Shown here piece by piece: positions 5,827 through 5,849 of a stretch of 5,849 bases of DNA; the stretch's first letter is position 1, and the number at the start of each line of letters is the position of its first letter. A model generated the notes under the pieces. It ran no database searches and was not told the origin of the DNA. It worked only from the letters and a program-made list of their open reading frames with translations. The stretch is from Kiritimatiellia bacterium (GTDB taxonomy: Bacteria; Verrucomicrobiota; Kiritimatiellia; RFP12; UBA1067): the NCBI GenBank assembly GCA_017521065.1, contig JAFXEA010000322.1:1-5849 (forward strand), given 5' to 3'. Made by a program: the position numbers and the translations under genes.

Positions 5827-5849
5827 GCGCATCCTCAGATATCCTGGTC
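5823..5849 (+). CDS. Start of an unidentified downstream gene, 3'-truncated
   Basis: ATG at 5823-5825 opens a frame reading MSASSDILV to the window edge. It overlaps the TGA of the preceding remnant (ATGA), a usual sign of translational coupling, and a weak GGAA lies 7 bases upstream (5812-5815). Nine residues are too few to name a product. rbfA is a common neighbour after infB, but nothing visible supports that here. Confidence 0.4.

Overview
The window is ordinary bacterial chromosome: a housekeeping transcription/translation operon with an accessory carbohydrate gene before it and a decayed small gene after it. All supported genes lie on the + strand. The coding DNA is moderately GC-rich. 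The lineage is probably in the PVC group (Lentisphaerae/Kiritimatiellae/Verrucomicrobia type), perhaps a gut or sediment member. That guess rests on a GH2 enzyme of a type I associate with Bacteroidetes and PVC bacteria, nusA directly joined to infB, and a palindromic intergenic repeat whose chance translation (TGVSP, GQDAR) I recall from spurious PVC proteins. None of these is decisive.

Layout. Bases 1-1363 hold the 3' part of a glycoside hydrolase family 2 gene with both expected catalytic glutamates; its 5' end lies outside the window. Bases 1364-1665 are non-coding but structured. They hold a 125-bp nested palindrome (1421-1545) that folds on paper into a long outer stem and an inner three-way junction, then a near-consensus sigma-70-type promoter (1562-1590), then a leader hairpin with a T-rich tail (1601-1647), then a Shine-Dalgarno site. 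nusA follows (1666-2931) and ends in tandem TAA stops. After 6 bases comes infB (2938-5571), encoding an IF2 with a long low-complexity N-terminal extension and non-consensus G4 and G5 motifs. Bases 5577-5826 look like the remains of a single-membrane-span protein of about 82 residues, broken by one frameshift and one in-frame TGA. Its stop overlaps, as ATGA, the start of a further gene cut by the window edge (5823).

nusA and infB form the functional core. NusA modulates RNA polymerase pausing, termination and antitermination, and IF2 delivers initiator tRNA to the ribosome. They appear to be transcribed from the promoter at 1562-1590, and the leader hairpin is a candidate point of control. 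The common partners rimP (upstream), ylxR (between) and rbfA/truB (downstream) are not at their usual places. I see no CRISPR array, tRNA, rRNA or transposase gene. The best candidates for something undescribed are the nested palindromic element, the nusA leader hairpin and the broken small membrane-protein gene.
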